Assembly: GCA_903871935.1 (NCBI GenBank)
Contig: CAIQIQ010000061.1
Location: 53,297 to 117,296, forward strand
Direction of reading: 5' to 3'
DNA from: an uncultured Phycisphaerales bacterium
Lineage (GTDB): Bacteria > Planctomycetota > Phycisphaerae > Tepidisphaerales > Tepidisphaeraceae
Length of the DNA stretch: 64,000 nt
In this document: piece by piece, positions 17,611-27,110 of the stretch
How positions within the stretch are numbered: the first letter of the stretch is position 1
Layout: every line of letters begins with the position of its first letter
The notes under the pieces: generated by a model
The model's input: the letters and a program-made list of their open reading frames with translations, nothing else
Told to the model about the DNA's origin: nothing
The model's database searches: none
Program-made: the position numbers and the translations under genes

Positions 17611-19884
17611 ATGAAAAAGATGATTCGGATGTGGACGCTCGCAGGGGCGTTGGTCGCGTGCCAAATCGTGGCAGGCGCCTCAGACGACGCTTCTGGCGGA
17701 TTAGTCAGCCAGATCAAGGTGGCACCGGACAAAGCGCCGGACTGCACCACGCTGAAGACCATTGCCGATACCATTACGCGCGGCTGCAAGAATAACGATG
17801 AAAGAGCCGTCGCAGTCTACAATTTCATGAATCTGACCCACTATCATCGTCAATATCCCAACGAGCCAGGCGGTCTGTCGGCATTGAAGGAGATCAACTG
17901 CTATGGCTGGAGTCTGTGCGGCGGGTTGCACTCGGAAGAGTCCGCTATCTGGGAGGCGTTGGGATGGAACTGGCGGTTCGTCGGCTGGGATGGCCATACC
18001 ACCGTTGAGGCAGGCTATGACGGCGGCTGGCACTATCTGGACGTTTTCCTGAAGTTCTATGCCTGGAAGCCCGACGGCAAGGGCGGCCGCACCATCGCAG
18101 GCGAAGATGAACTATCGGCAAATCCGCACACACTGATCACCGACGCATATGAACTCGACAAGTGGCGTGGCTGCGTCTACGCCAAGAACAACCCATTCGT
18201 GATCAGCGGCAACAAGGCCAACTGGCGCGCCCCGGCATTCCTTTCCTGTGGCGACACGATCGAAGACACTGTCATCGGGCTCAAGTCGCACCGCGGCGCG
18301 GATCATGCTGCCGGATGGAACGGGATCGAGCACGCCTCGGGCACCTACTCGGCTGCCGTCAATCTGGCACCCGGCTTTTGCCTGGAGAACACCTGGGATG
18401 CGAAACCCGACGCCTGGTACTGGGCGGGAATGAACGAGGCACCGCAGCACACCTGCTCAGGCCACAAGGATACACGCAACGATCCGGCGTACGGACTGAT
18501 TCTAGAACCCTACATCAACAGCAAGCCCGCCCGCAGCTATGGTAACGGCGCCCTGACCTTCACGCTCGATCCCGTGAACGATACCTGCCTGCAATCCTTC
18601 GCTGCTGTTGACAACGTCAAGGTAGCGGACAATGCGCTCGTGCCGACCGATCCCGGCAAACCTGCATCTGTGACGTTGAACCTGGCATCTCCGTACATTC
18701 TCACCCAAGCGTCCGGCATGGCTGTTGGTGCGGACACCTTCGAGGTCTCTGTGGACAAGGGCGCTACCTTCAAACCGGCCGAACTGGAAAATTTCAGTTC
18801 CGCCGTAAAAGGGCAGACCTCTGTGCTCGTGAAGGTCACGTTCAAACAGTCGCTCAAAGCCCTGAGGATTGCAGCCGTAGTGCAGAACAATCCCGGAGCG
18901 CTACCCTACCTGTCGCCTGGTAAGAACAGAGTCACGGTCTCGGTCGCCGACCCGGCTGCTCTGGGTGAGAACAAACTTAGCGTGACGTACGCGTACCGGC
19001 TCGGCTCGCGCTCCAAGAGCTTTGAGCAGTTGTGCAACCAGGACATGGAAATCGCCGGACAGCACAATGCCAAGTGGTCAGATACCATCACGTATGCGCA
19101 GAAGACTCTGTCTGCCAGGCAACTGCCGGCCACCTTCGACATCGATTGCCCTACGCCTAAGGGCCAGTATCCGGTCTATCCACGCATGTTGTTTCTGCGC
19201 CGCGAAGTGCTTGCACCTGGCGCAACGGCTCAGCCACTGCCGACGGGCGCTGTGGAGGCGCAATCGGCTGCCCCCGATGAACTCCAGGCCCTCCCCAACC
19301 CGTTCCTGATCGGCTCGGAGATGCCGATGCCCATCCATAGACGCGCCATCAGAACCACGACGATTCCACTTACTTACGTGCAGTTCGTCGACGAGAAAAG
19401 TGGAGTCACCAACAAAGGCGCCCTACGGTGGCCGAAGAATGGCGGTGAAGATGGCAAAGTGCTGCGCAGCGCTGTACTTGTCTCCGGAGACTTGACGAAT
19501 CTGCCGACCAAAGGCATGGCCGCCGCACGCCTCACGGTGCCGGTCAGCGCTGGGCACAGCAAGGCCGCCGGCAAACTGGGTGTGGCATTGCTCAAGCATT
19601 CTGTGGAGCCCGGTAAGGCCTTCGATCTAATGACGCTGACCAACATCATCGGCAATGCCATTGTACCCACACAGCCGGGAGAAACGCCGGTGTACCAGCC
19701 AGCCAAGATGGTGGCGATCGACATCTCGCGCAGCGTGAAGGCCATTGCCGCCGGCGAGGTCAAGTTCAATGGTTTCGCACTGCGCATCGTGCCTGATCGC
19801 GGTACCGACCAGGGGTGGACCGTGCGCTGCGAGGTCTCGCCAACCGACAAGATGTGGCTGGAGATTGACACCTACGTGGAGTAG
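17611..19884 (+). CDS. Secreted transglutaminase-like protein, large
   Basis: 757 residues. Signal peptide at 1-24 (MKKMIRMWTLAGALVACQIVAGAS). Residues 60-150 look like a transglutaminase-like papain fold with a plausible triad: C103 in GWSLCGGLHSEE, H129 in GWDGHTTVEAGYDGGW and D144 in HYLDVFLKFY. The remaining 600 residues are beta-rich with no domain I can name; they include PSIKQ-like strands and a segment around PLTYVQFVDEKSG. AAGGAAGA lies upstream of the ATG. Such proteins may be proteases or cross-linking enzymes acting on polymers outside the cell; the substrate cannot be inferred. Confidence 0.75.
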   Translation: MKKMIRMWTLAGALVACQIVAGASDDASGGLVSQIKVAPDKAPDCTTLKTIADTITRGCKNNDERAVAVYNFMNLTHYHRQYPNEPGGLSALKEINCYGWSLCGGLHSEESAIWEALGWNWRFVGWDGHTTVEAGYDGGWHYLDVFLKFYAWKPDGKGGRTIAGEDELSANPHTLITDAYELDKWRGCVYAKNNPFVISGNKANWRAPAFLSCGDTIEDTVIGLKSHRGADHAAGWNGIEHASGTYSAAVNLAPGFCLENTWDAKPDAWYWAGMNEAPQHTCSGHKDTRNDPAYGLILEPYINSKPARSYGNGALTFTLDPVNDTCLQSFAAVDNVKVADNALVPTDPGKPASVTLNLASPYILTQASGMAVGADTFEVSVDKGATFKPAELENFSSAVKGQTSVLVKVTFKQSLKALRIAAVVQNNPGALPYLSPGKNRVTVSVADPAALGENKLSVTYAYRLGSRSKSFEQLCNQDMEIAGQHNAKWSDTITYAQKTLSARQLPATFDIDCPTPKGQYPVYPRMLFLRREVLAPGATAQPLPTGAVEAQSAAPDELQALPNPFLIGSEMPMPIHRRAIRTTTIPLTYVQFVDEKSGVTNKGALRWPKNGGEDGKVLRSAVLVSGDLTNLPTKGMAAARLTVPVSAGHSKAAGKLGVALLKHSVEPGKAFDLMTLTNIIGNAIVPTQPGETPVYQPAKMVAIDISRSVKAIAAGEVKFNGFALRIVPDRGTDQGWTVRCEVSPTDKMWLEIDTYVE

Positions 19885-19914
19885 ACAAGTCCCAGCTATA
19901 GCGTGACGCGCAGC

Positions 19915-20901
19915 CTACCACGCGTAGGACTTGGGAGCCTCGCCACCGGGGCCAGGGAATATCTCATCGAGTTTCTTCAGCGTCTCGGGCGAAAGCTTGA
20001 TATCCGGAACCTTCAAGACACCAGTGAGCTGATCCATCGTCCGCGGGCCAATGATCGGGGCAGTGACGACCGGGTTGTTCAGCAGCCAGGCCAGACCGAT
20101 ATTGGCTGGCTCCTCACTAAGTTCGCGGCAGAGATCTTCATACTTCTGCAACTTGTCTCGCTTGCCATCCACGCGCTTTTCGAAGTTCTCACCGCTGCGC
20201 CGGCCTTCTTTTCGTTTCTGCAGCGCGCCGCCCAGCAAGCCGCCACCCAGCGGGCTCCAGGGGATGATCCCGAGGCCATAGTGCCGGCATGCGGGAACCA
20301 CTTCCATTTCCACCATGCGGTTGTCAAGGTTGTATACGCTCTGCTCACTGATCAACCCAAGGAAGCCTCGCTGTTTGGCGACCTGGTTGTAGGTGGCGAT
20401 ATCCCAGCCGGCGAAGTTGCTGCTCCCGGCATAGTGTACCTTGCCCTGCTTGACGAGGACTTCGTAAGCCTGCCAGACCTCCTCGACCGGCAGATCGCGG
20501 TCAATATGGTGCATCTGATACAGATCGATGTAGTCGGTCTGCAGGCGTTTGAGGCTGCGCTCGCACTCCCGGACAATCTTCGATGCCGAAAGCCCACGAC
20601 CAAAGTTCGGGTCGGGCTGATTGGGCAGGTCCATATCGCCAAAGACCTTGGTGGCCAGGATCACGCGATCGCGGCGAGCGCCGCCCAAGGCAAACCACCG
20701 GCCGACAATGATCTCCGTGAGTCCTTCGCCGCGTTTCCATCCATAGACGTCGGCCGTATCAAAGAAGTTGATGCCGACCTCCAGGGCCTTGTCCATGATG
20801 GCAAAGCTGTCCGACTCTGTGGTCTGCGGGCCGAAGTTCATCGTGCCAAGGCAAAGGGGGCTGACCTTCACGCCGCTGCGACCGAGATGACGATACTGCA
20901 T
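19915..20901 (-). CDS. Aldo/keto reductase
   Basis: 328 residues, a full-length NADPH-dependent TIM-barrel oxidoreductase. The catalytic tetrad is visible: D48 and Y53 in FFDTADVYGW, K85 in ILATKVFGD and a His in YQMHHIDRD (131/132). NADPH-binding segments IPWSPLGGGLLGG and PIIGPRTMDQL are at the C-terminal side. It resembles YghZ/Kv-beta-like or general-stress AKRs; the carbonyl substrate is unknown. AGAAGGAGAA precedes the ATG. It converges on the preceding gene with 30 bp between stops. Confidence 0.93.
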   Translation of the reverse strand: MQYRHLGRSGVKVSPLCLGTMNFGPQTTESDSFAIMDKALEVGINFFDTADVYGWKRGEGLTEIIVGRWFALGGARRDRVILATKVFGDMDLPNQPDPNFGRGLSASKIVRECERSLKRLQTDYIDLYQMHHIDRDLPVEEVWQAYEVLVKQGKVHYAGSSNFAGWDIATYNQVAKQRGFLGLISEQSVYNLDNRMVEMEVVPACRHYGLGIIPWSPLGGGLLGGALQKRKEGRRSGENFEKRVDGKRDKLQKYEDLCRELSEEPANIGLAWLLNNPVVTAPIIGPRTMDQLTGVLKVPDIKLSPETLKKLDEIFPGPGGEAPKSYAW

Positions 20902-21057
20902 TGTATGTTCTCCTTCTCTGGTAAGAGTATTGGCTACTGCGCTAGCCCCATTGTAGGCAGGGAGCCGTCAAAGGCTGCGGACAATATGGTTGCCAGAAAC
21001 GGGCGGGATGTTCTGTGGCCACGTGCCTCCTCGCGTCACCCGACGCTGCCCCACCAT

Positions 21058-22593
21058 TCACTTCGCAGCCTTCGCCGCCGCCCCGGCCACCAGCATTGCG
21101 CCCGCCAGCCAGAGGTAGGGAGACCAAGGCACATCCGACACTTGTGCTGCCATCATCTGCAGCCGCTCTTCGGCCGAACGCGCCGGCACTTGCTGCACGG
21201 AAGCAAACTTCGGCGCAGGAACACACACCACCGCGCGCTTGCCCGCGCGTTCGTATACGCCAGCTCGCAACCCATTCAGTTCCGCCGGCAATGTCTCCCC
21301 CACACGCTGCCAACTCGCATCCAGTACCCGCGGTGCGGTGTTCGTATCCGCTCCACCACCGGCAAACTCCACGATGTTCGTCCACAGCAGCACCTGCTCC
21401 GCGGAATCCGCCGGCATCTCCATGCCAACCCACACCCGCCGGTGCTGCTCATCGACCGCCAACATGACCACGTCGCCCACCGACAGGATGGGATCCCATC
21501 GTCCGGCGGGCAGAGGCAACGATGTCGCCAGCACCTGCTCCGGCAGCCGGACGTTCCGCAGGATCGCGTGATCCACTGGCAACTTGGGCACGCTGACCAC
21601 GCGTTCTGCGGGTGTGACTACGATGCAATGATCAGCGGCAATCTCGTTCGGTGGCGCTATCGCCACTTCCTGTCCGTCCGGCCGGCGTCGCGCTGCCAGA
21701 TATGCCGCCGCAAACCGCCTTACAGCCGGTGCTACCGAAGCACTTAACAGCAGCCTTGGCGCTGGATGATCCGGAACAATCCACCAGTCATTGTCATCAG
21801 CAAGATCATCAACCACATCGAGATGCACATGAGTTCTGTCGCCACTCACCGGCAGGATGTACTGACGTGTCTGTCCACGCGGCGGCAACTGCACTCGATG
21901 CGTCACCCCCGAGATGACCACCGCGGCCTCGGCGATCTCCATATCGTTCCGGATCTCCACCAGACATTGCTTGCCTGAAACGGCCGCCTTTACAATTCCG
22001 ACATTGCGTATTGTGCCCCCCGGCACTATCTGCACAACCTTCGGATCAACATCCGGATGATCGCTCAACAGCACCGTCACGACCTCCTCGGCCACCTGTG
22101 CATGCACCAGAGCGTTCACGCGCTGGCGTGTATCGACCGCCGTCGCCGGCGCGTGCAAAGCTTGGCTAAGCTGCCCGCGCGACACCAGTCGATCCTCGCC
22201 AAGCGTATCCATCACGCGGATCTCGCTATTGCCGGCAAGCAGGTGCTCCAGAATCCCCATCGCTCGATCTGCCACATCGCGGCCCCGCTCATCGGCCAGC
22301 ATGGTGACGCCGCGATCGACAATGATCGTTACCCGCGGCAATGTCGGTCGACGACTCCGCCACACCGGGGATGCCAGCGCCATGATCCCGAGGAAAATCG
22401 CCACCAGCAGCAACAGCACCGGCCACGCCGGCGGACGCCAACCTCGCCGTTTCTCTCTATCCTGCGGCTCTTCTCGTGGCCACAAGTCCAGATACGGCAC
22501 CAGCACCTTCGGCCGATACTGCCGCAATGCCAGAATCACCAGGCCCACCCATGGCCCCAGCAGAATCAGCCACCACGGTTGCAGCAGGCTCAT
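21058..22593 (-). CDS. BatA N-terminal domain / degenerate VWA membrane protein
   Basis: 511 residues. Two N-terminal membrane segments (PWWLILLGPWVGLVILALR and VLLLLVAIFLGIMALASPVW) flank a cytoplasmic loop, as in the aerotolerance-regulator N-terminal domain. A VWA-like domain follows (PRVTIIVDRGVTMLAD), but the MIDAS motif is altered: it reads DRGVT where DxSxS is expected, so metal binding is doubtful. A C-terminal membrane helix ends the protein (PYLWLAGAMLVAGAAAKAA). It is the last of three minus-strand genes running from the DUF167 gene. Function unknown; an envelope protein paired with MoxR-type ATPases in other genomes. Confidence 0.72.
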   Translation of the reverse strand: MSLLQPWWLILLGPWVGLVILALRQYRPKVLVPYLDLWPREEPQDREKRRGWRPPAWPVLLLLVAIFLGIMALASPVWRSRRPTLPRVTIIVDRGVTMLADERGRDVADRAMGILEHLLAGNSEIRVMDTLGEDRLVSRGQLSQALHAPATAVDTRQRVNALVHAQVAEEVVTVLLSDHPDVDPKVVQIVPGGTIRNVGIVKAAVSGKQCLVEIRNDMEIAEAAVVISGVTHRVQLPPRGQTRQYILPVSGDRTHVHLDVVDDLADDNDWWIVPDHPAPRLLLSASVAPAVRRFAAAYLAARRRPDGQEVAIAPPNEIAADHCIVVTPAERVVSVPKLPVDHAILRNVRLPEQVLATSLPLPAGRWDPILSVGDVVMLAVDEQHRRVWVGMEMPADSAEQVLLWTNIVEFAGGGADTNTAPRVLDASWQRVGETLPAELNGLRAGVYERAGKRAVVCVPAPKFASVQQVPARSAEERLQMMAAQVSDVPWSPYLWLAGAMLVAGAAAKAAK

Positions 22594-22624
22594 AGGCTTG
22601 CCTACTTAGTTCGCCCTTGAAGCT

Positions 22625-23194
22625 CTACTCTTCATCCGCCTTGCTCATCCCCCTCGCCTTCTCCACCAGCAGATAATTCCGCCCGCCATACATCGTGATC
22701 ATCCCCGTCACCCGGAACCGCAGATCTTGCCCCGATTTCTCCAACGATCTCTCCATCCTCGCCAGCTCTGAGTTTGGCAGCAAGATCATCGGCGGATCGT
22801 TCAGCGCTCGTCCATCCGACTCGAAATGGAACTCCCATCCTGCATCGGTCTTCTGCAGCCGGCCGACACGATCCGTGATCACGTCTCCTTCACGTTTAAG
22901 CAGCAGATCGACCGACTCGCCATCCAGTTTGTTCACCGACCGTGTTTTCTTTACATCATTATCCGGCACCGGCCGCAGCGGCCGGACCGTGCCTGGCCTG
23001 GTCCGCAGCATCCGGTCGAGCGTGCTGTCAACAGTGCTGCGATCCAAGCGGGAATCCGCAGGCTGTGTCGCCTGTGTCGTAGCGGCCGGTCGCGTCGCAG
23101 CATGGACCGTCGCGGGAATAGCGGTCTCTTCGCCCGCCGCATAGCTGCCGACCACCATCGCCACATACCCAATTCCAATCCATGCAATTCTCAT
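22625..23194 (-). CDS. Secreted protein of unknown function
   Basis: 189 residues with a signal peptide (MRIAWIGIGYVAMVVGSYAAG), then a Thr/Ala/Pro-rich linker (TRPAATTQATQPADSR) and a compact domain of about 110 residues (LLLKREGDVITDRVGRL, GMITMYGGRNYLLVEKA). The YGGRNYLLVEK ending is recurrent in planctomycete secreted proteins, but I know of no function. Its ATG overlaps the stop of the DUF167 gene (ATGA), so the two are probably translationally coupled. Confidence 0.75.
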   Translation of the reverse strand: MRIAWIGIGYVAMVVGSYAAGEETAIPATVHAATRPAATTQATQPADSRLDRSTVDSTLDRMLRTRPGTVRPLRPVPDNDVKKTRSVNKLDGESVDLLLKREGDVITDRVGRLQKTDAGWEFHFESDGRALNDPPMILLPNSELARMERSLEKSGQDLRFRVTGMITMYGGRNYLLVEKARGMSKADEE

Positions 23195-23469
23195 GCGAGC
23201 ATCTCCAACTGCGCCTGCAACTGCTGCTGGCTCATTCCATCAACCAGGATAACTTTCCGCGGCTGTGCATGGCCGGATTCCACGCGAATCTGGCCCGGAC
23301 GAACCTTCAGCCACTCCGCCAGGATTTCAAGCACCGCTTCGTTGGCCTTGCCCTTCTCCGGCGGCGCCATCACCTGCACCTTCACACCATCACCATACCG
23401 CCCGGCCACGCGGTTCCGCGAAGCCCCGGGCACCACCTTCGCCTGAAATCGCGCCTGCGGCAGAGCCAT
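23191..23469 (-). CDS. DUF167 (YggU) family protein
   Basis: 92 residues, the usual family size. It contains the family core VVPGASRNRVAG, VQVMAPPEKGKANEAVLEILAEWL and a C-terminal GHAQPRKVILVDG. The start at 23469 is preferred to upstream in-frame ATGs, which would run into the divergent nnrE gene. Function is unknown; the fold is known from E. coli YggU. The distance to the divergent nnrE start is only 22 bp. Confidence 0.92.
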   Translation of the reverse strand: MALPQARFQAKVVPGASRNRVAGRYGDGVKVQVMAPPEKGKANEAVLEILAEWLKVRPGQIRVESGHAQPRKVILVDGMSQQQLQAQLEMLA

Positions 23470-23491
23470 AACCTGAAGTATACTCACGGGC

Positions 23492-24163
23492 ATGAACATT
23501 ACGAAGCCACCCCGCGCGCTGACGCGAAGCCAATCTCGCGAAGTCGATCGCCGCGCGATCGAGCAGTACGCCATTCCCGGCATTATACTGATGGAAAACG
23601 CAGCCATTGCAGCCGAAAGAGTTGCTCTCGATATGCTCGGGGATGGTCCGGGGCAGCAGGCCCTGATCCTCTGCGGCGGCGGCAACAATGGCGGTGACGG
23701 ACTGGCGATTGCCCGTCACCTTCATAACCATCGCATCGAGTTCACCCTCGCACTGACGGTCGATTCATCACGATACACCGGCGATGCATTGATCAACTGG
23801 CGCATCGTCCAGGCGATGAACATTCCCGTTCAGGCCGCAACGCCAAAGCTCGTCCACAGTTTCCAATGGGCCCTGGTCGTAGATGCCATCTTCGGCACCG
23901 GTCTGACCGCAGCTCCGCATGATCCGTTTCCTGCTCTGGCAGACGCCCTCAACAACAGCGGTCGGCCGGTGCTCGCCATTGATGTACCCTCTGGCATGGA
24001 TTGCGATGTCGGCTCTCCCTTGGGCGCCTGCATCGTTGCCACCCGCACGATTACCTTCGTCGCCCCAAAGATCGGTTTCGCCAATCCAGTCGCTGCGCGA
24101 TATCTTGGCGAGGTCGTCGTCGGCGACATCGGCTGTCCCATTGAACTCATCGACGCAGTTTGA
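23492..24163 (+). CDS. nnrE: NAD(P)H-hydrate epimerase
   Basis: 223 residues, covering only the YjeF N-terminal domain. It epimerises R- and S-forms of damaged hydrated NAD(P)H so that a dehydratase can repair them. Visible features: GIILMENAA (30-38), the ribose/phosphate loop LCGGGNNGGDGLAIARHL (60-77), VVDAIFGTGL and VPSGMDCDVG. The ADP/ATP-dependent dehydratase domain that is fused in many bacteria is absent here, so a separate gene must supply it. Confidence 0.93.
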   Translation: MNITKPPRALTRSQSREVDRRAIEQYAIPGIILMENAAIAAERVALDMLGDGPGQQALILCGGGNNGGDGLAIARHLHNHRIEFTLALTVDSSRYTGDALINWRIVQAMNIPVQAATPKLVHSFQWALVVDAIFGTGLTAAPHDPFPALADALNNSGRPVLAIDVPSGMDCDVGSPLGACIVATRTITFVAPKIGFANPVAARYLGEVVVGDIGCPIELIDAV

Positions 24164-24190
24164 ACTTCCGTTTCCATGTGATGGAGAATC

Positions 24191-25615
24191 ATGACCGCAC
24201 TTCCACGTTCAACTCCCGAAGCCCAGGGGATCACCCCATCCGCCATCCGCGCTTTTGTCGATGAGATCGACCGTCAGCGCCTTGGCATGCACTCCATGAT
24301 GCTCCTCCGCCACGGCCAGGTCGCCGCAGAGGGCTGGTGGCACCCCTACGTCGCCGACTATCCGCATATGCTTTTTTCCCTCACCAAGAGCTTTACCTCC
24401 ACCGCCATCGGACTTGCCGTCAATGAGGGTCGACTCAGCGTCGATGACACCATCTTGGGCATCTTTCCCGAGGAAGCCCCCAAGGAGACATCCGCAACCC
24501 TTCAGGCCATGCGCGTGCGTCACTTACTGTCCATGACTACCGGCCATGAGCAGGATGTCACGCGACAGACGATGTCCGCACCCGACAAAAAGCTTGTCCG
24601 TGCGTTTCTCTCTCTTCCCGTGCAGCGCGAACCCGGCACCCATTTCATCTACAACTCCGCCGCCAGCCACATCCTCTCTGAGATCATTCAGAAACTCACC
24701 GGCCAAACGCTGCTGGAGTATCTCACACCTCGCCTCTTTGAACCCCTTGGCATCAAGCCCGCCCTCTGGGAGACCGCATCGGATGGCACCAACACCGGCG
24801 GCTGGGGCCTGAGCATCACGACGGAAGACATTGCCCGCTTCGGCCAGCTCTATCTCCAGAAAGGCCTTTGGAGTGGCAGGCAAATCATCCCCGAGGCTTG
24901 GATCGTCCAAGCCACCAGCAAGCAAGTCGACAACGGCACAAACCCAGATAGCGACTGGACCCAGGGTTACGGCTTCCAGTTCTGGCGTTGCCGCCACGGC
25001 ATCTACCGCGGCGATGGCGCGTTCGGACAATACTGCATCGTCATGCTCGAATACGACGCCGTATTGGCAGTGACCGCCGGTACCAAGGACATGGCGGGCA
25101 TCTTGACAGCCGTCTGGGATCATCTTCTTCCCGCGATGTCCGTATCGTCCCTGCCGGCCGACCCGAGGACCTGTGATGCCCTGCAGCGGCGCCTCGCGGA
25201 ACTGCAGCTTCCGCCCGCCGCCGGCTTCGCCGAACAGCCCATCGCAGCAGATGTTGCCAGGCGAACCTACCTCTTCCCCACCAACGACCAGGAACTAAAG
25301 AGCATGCGTTTCACTTTCGATGGACCAACGCTTCTCGTGCAGATCAATGGCGCCGAGGAACTTCGCTTTGGCCACGGAAAATGGATCAAGCAGACCGCGA
25401 AATGGGATATGCTAACTCCCCAACCCATGGCATGCAGCTATGCTTGGACGGACCAGAACACGCTGGTCCTGCACGCCTGGCTTGTTCATACCCCGTTCGC
25501 TACCACGGTAACCTGTCGTTTCGGTGGGAACGAGCTGAAGTATCAGCACAAGGTGAACGTTGCCTTTGGCCCGACTGAAAAGCCCATGCTCAAAGCACGA
25601 GCAAGCCCTCAATGA
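24191..25615 (+). CDS. Serine hydrolase, class C beta-lactamase / PBP-like family
   Basis: 474 residues. The active-site motif SxxK is S63-L-T-K66 in MLFSLTKSFTSTAIG. The second motif YxN is replaced by Y154-N-S (FIYNSAASHILSEII), as in many esterase-like members. A third-motif region may be GDGAFGQYC. No N-terminal signal peptide is visible, so it is likely cytoplasmic. The C-terminal 120 residues form a separate beta domain. Substrate unknown; the family includes esterases, D-aminopeptidases and beta-lactamases. GGAGAATC precedes the ATG. It starts 27 bp after nnrE and may share its transcript. Confidence 0.88.
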   Translation: MTALPRSTPEAQGITPSAIRAFVDEIDRQRLGMHSMMLLRHGQVAAEGWWHPYVADYPHMLFSLTKSFTSTAIGLAVNEGRLSVDDTILGIFPEEAPKETSATLQAMRVRHLLSMTTGHEQDVTRQTMSAPDKKLVRAFLSLPVQREPGTHFIYNSAASHILSEIIQKLTGQTLLEYLTPRLFEPLGIKPALWETASDGTNTGGWGLSITTEDIARFGQLYLQKGLWSGRQIIPEAWIVQATSKQVDNGTNPDSDWTQGYGFQFWRCRHGIYRGDGAFGQYCIVMLEYDAVLAVTAGTKDMAGILTAVWDHLLPAMSVSSLPADPRTCDALQRRLAELQLPPAAGFAEQPIAADVARRTYLFPTNDQELKSMRFTFDGPTLLVQINGAEELRFGHGKWIKQTAKWDMLTPQPMACSYAWTDQNTLVLHAWLVHTPFATTVTCRFGGNELKYQHKVNVAFGPTEKPMLKARASPQ

Positions 25616-25675
25616 CCAGAGTGCACAAGCGTCGACTCGCCCTTTGCGTCTAGCACGCGCACCGAGCGCCACATC

Positions 25676-27043
25676 CTATTCATGACGCATCGCATCAATG
25701 GGGTCCAGCCGCGACGCACGCCACGCGGGATAAAACCCGAAGACGATCCCAACCCCCGCCGAAACCGCGCAGGCTACGACCACCGCCGTGACCGATGGCA
25801 TGGTTTTCCACTTCAGAAGTGTCGTCACCACCATTGATACACCCCGGCCCAGCAGGACGCCCGCGATTCCGCCCAGGAGACACAGCAGCACGGCCTCGGT
25901 GAGGAACTGGCGGAGGATGTCTCTCGCCCTTGCCCCAACCGCCATGCGCACACCGATTTCCCGAGTTCGCTCCGTCACCGAAGCCAGCATGACGTTCATG
26001 ATGCCGACTCCGCCGACCGCCAGCGAGATCAGCGCCACGCACAGCAGCAGGCTGGTCAGCACCTTCGTGGTCGAGGCAAGGTTCTCGGAGATTTCCGTCA
26101 GGTCGCGAATGCGGAAGTCATTTTCCATATCACCCATAAGTCCGTGCCGCTCGCGAAGAATGGCCGTGATCTGGCGGATGGCCAGCGGGACATCCTGCGG
26201 CGACGTCGCCGACACAAAGATATCATCCAGATCCACAAATCGCGTCAGCATCGGATTGTCAATCGCCTGTACATTGGATTTCTGCGGGTAAAGCTGCACC
26301 TGCTGACCAGGGTAGTACTGGTTGAGCGTATTGACCTGTGCCGCCGGCGCCGCCGCGACGGCCGCCGTTGCCTGTCTGGAGCCGGACAGGCGAAACCTCA
26401 CCGTCGTCCAGGGCGCGATGACATAGTCATCCTGGTCGCGCCCCATCATGTTGCCCCCTTTGGGGCTCAGCACGCCTATCACGGTAACATCGATGTTCTT
26501 GATGCGCACCTGATGGCCCAGCGGCGATGCGCCGGCGAAAAGTTCGCGGACGACGGTTTGCCCGAGCAGGCATACCGGCGCAGCGCTGGCCACATCCGCA
26601 TCGGTGAAGAGTTCACCCTCGGCCAGATCTGTCCAGTTGCGCACCAACAGGTAATCGAGTGTCGTGCCCCGGATGTCCGAGGGAGACCAGTTGCGGTTGC
26701 CGTAAATGACCTGGCCTTTGACATCCAGGCTGGGCGCTGCCCAGCGCACCGCGCTGCATTCGTGGAGAATGGCATCGCAGTCGGCCGGCGTCAGCGTCAC
26801 TCTGGTGCCGACGCCGCTGCTGGCGCCGGCTTTCACAACATCGCTGGGATCGATCTGAACAACGCTGGCGCCCATGGCCGCAATCGTCTGCTGGATCGTA
26901 TAAGCGGAGCCCTGCCCGATCTCCATCACGGCAATGACGGCCGCCACGCCGATGACGACGCCCAGACACGTGAGCATCGAGCGCATCATGTGCCGCCGCA
27001 AGGCGTGCATCGCCATTCGCAGCATTCGGTAGTACGATCGCAT
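25676..27043 (-). CDS. MacB/FtsX-type ABC transporter permease
   Basis: 455 residues. TM1 at about 21-43 (LTCLGVVIGVAAVIAVMEIG) is followed by a large periplasmic MacB_PCD domain. Three C-terminal helices complete the FtsX domain (VALISLAVGGVGIMNVMLAS, EAVLLCLLGGIAGVLLGRG, VVACAVSAGVGIVFGFYPAWRASRLDPIDAMRHE). The closing motif is typical of MacB-like permeases that couple to a cytoplasmic ATPase without acting as a channel. No matching MacB ATPase or MacA adaptor is adjacent. It lies 67 bp downstream of the YVTN propeller gene on the same strand. Confidence 0.92.
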   Translation of the reverse strand: MRSYYRMLRMAMHALRRHMMRSMLTCLGVVIGVAAVIAVMEIGQGSAYTIQQTIAAMGASVVQIDPSDVVKAGASSGVGTRVTLTPADCDAILHECSAVRWAAPSLDVKGQVIYGNRNWSPSDIRGTTLDYLLVRNWTDLAEGELFTDADVASAAPVCLLGQTVVRELFAGASPLGHQVRIKNIDVTVIGVLSPKGGNMMGRDQDDYVIAPWTTVRFRLSGSRQATAAVAAAPAAQVNTLNQYYPGQQVQLYPQKSNVQAIDNPMLTRFVDLDDIFVSATSPQDVPLAIRQITAILRERHGLMGDMENDFRIRDLTEISENLASTTKVLTSLLLCVALISLAVGGVGIMNVMLASVTERTREIGVRMAVGARARDILRQFLTEAVLLCLLGGIAGVLLGRGVSMVVTTLLKWKTMPSVTAVVVACAVSAGVGIVFGFYPAWRASRLDPIDAMRHE

Positions 27044-27110
27044 ATCTGTCTTACCCCAGACGGCCCCCGGATTGCGCCAAGTGCGAGCAGACCCAACACT
27101 ATTGGCCGAC

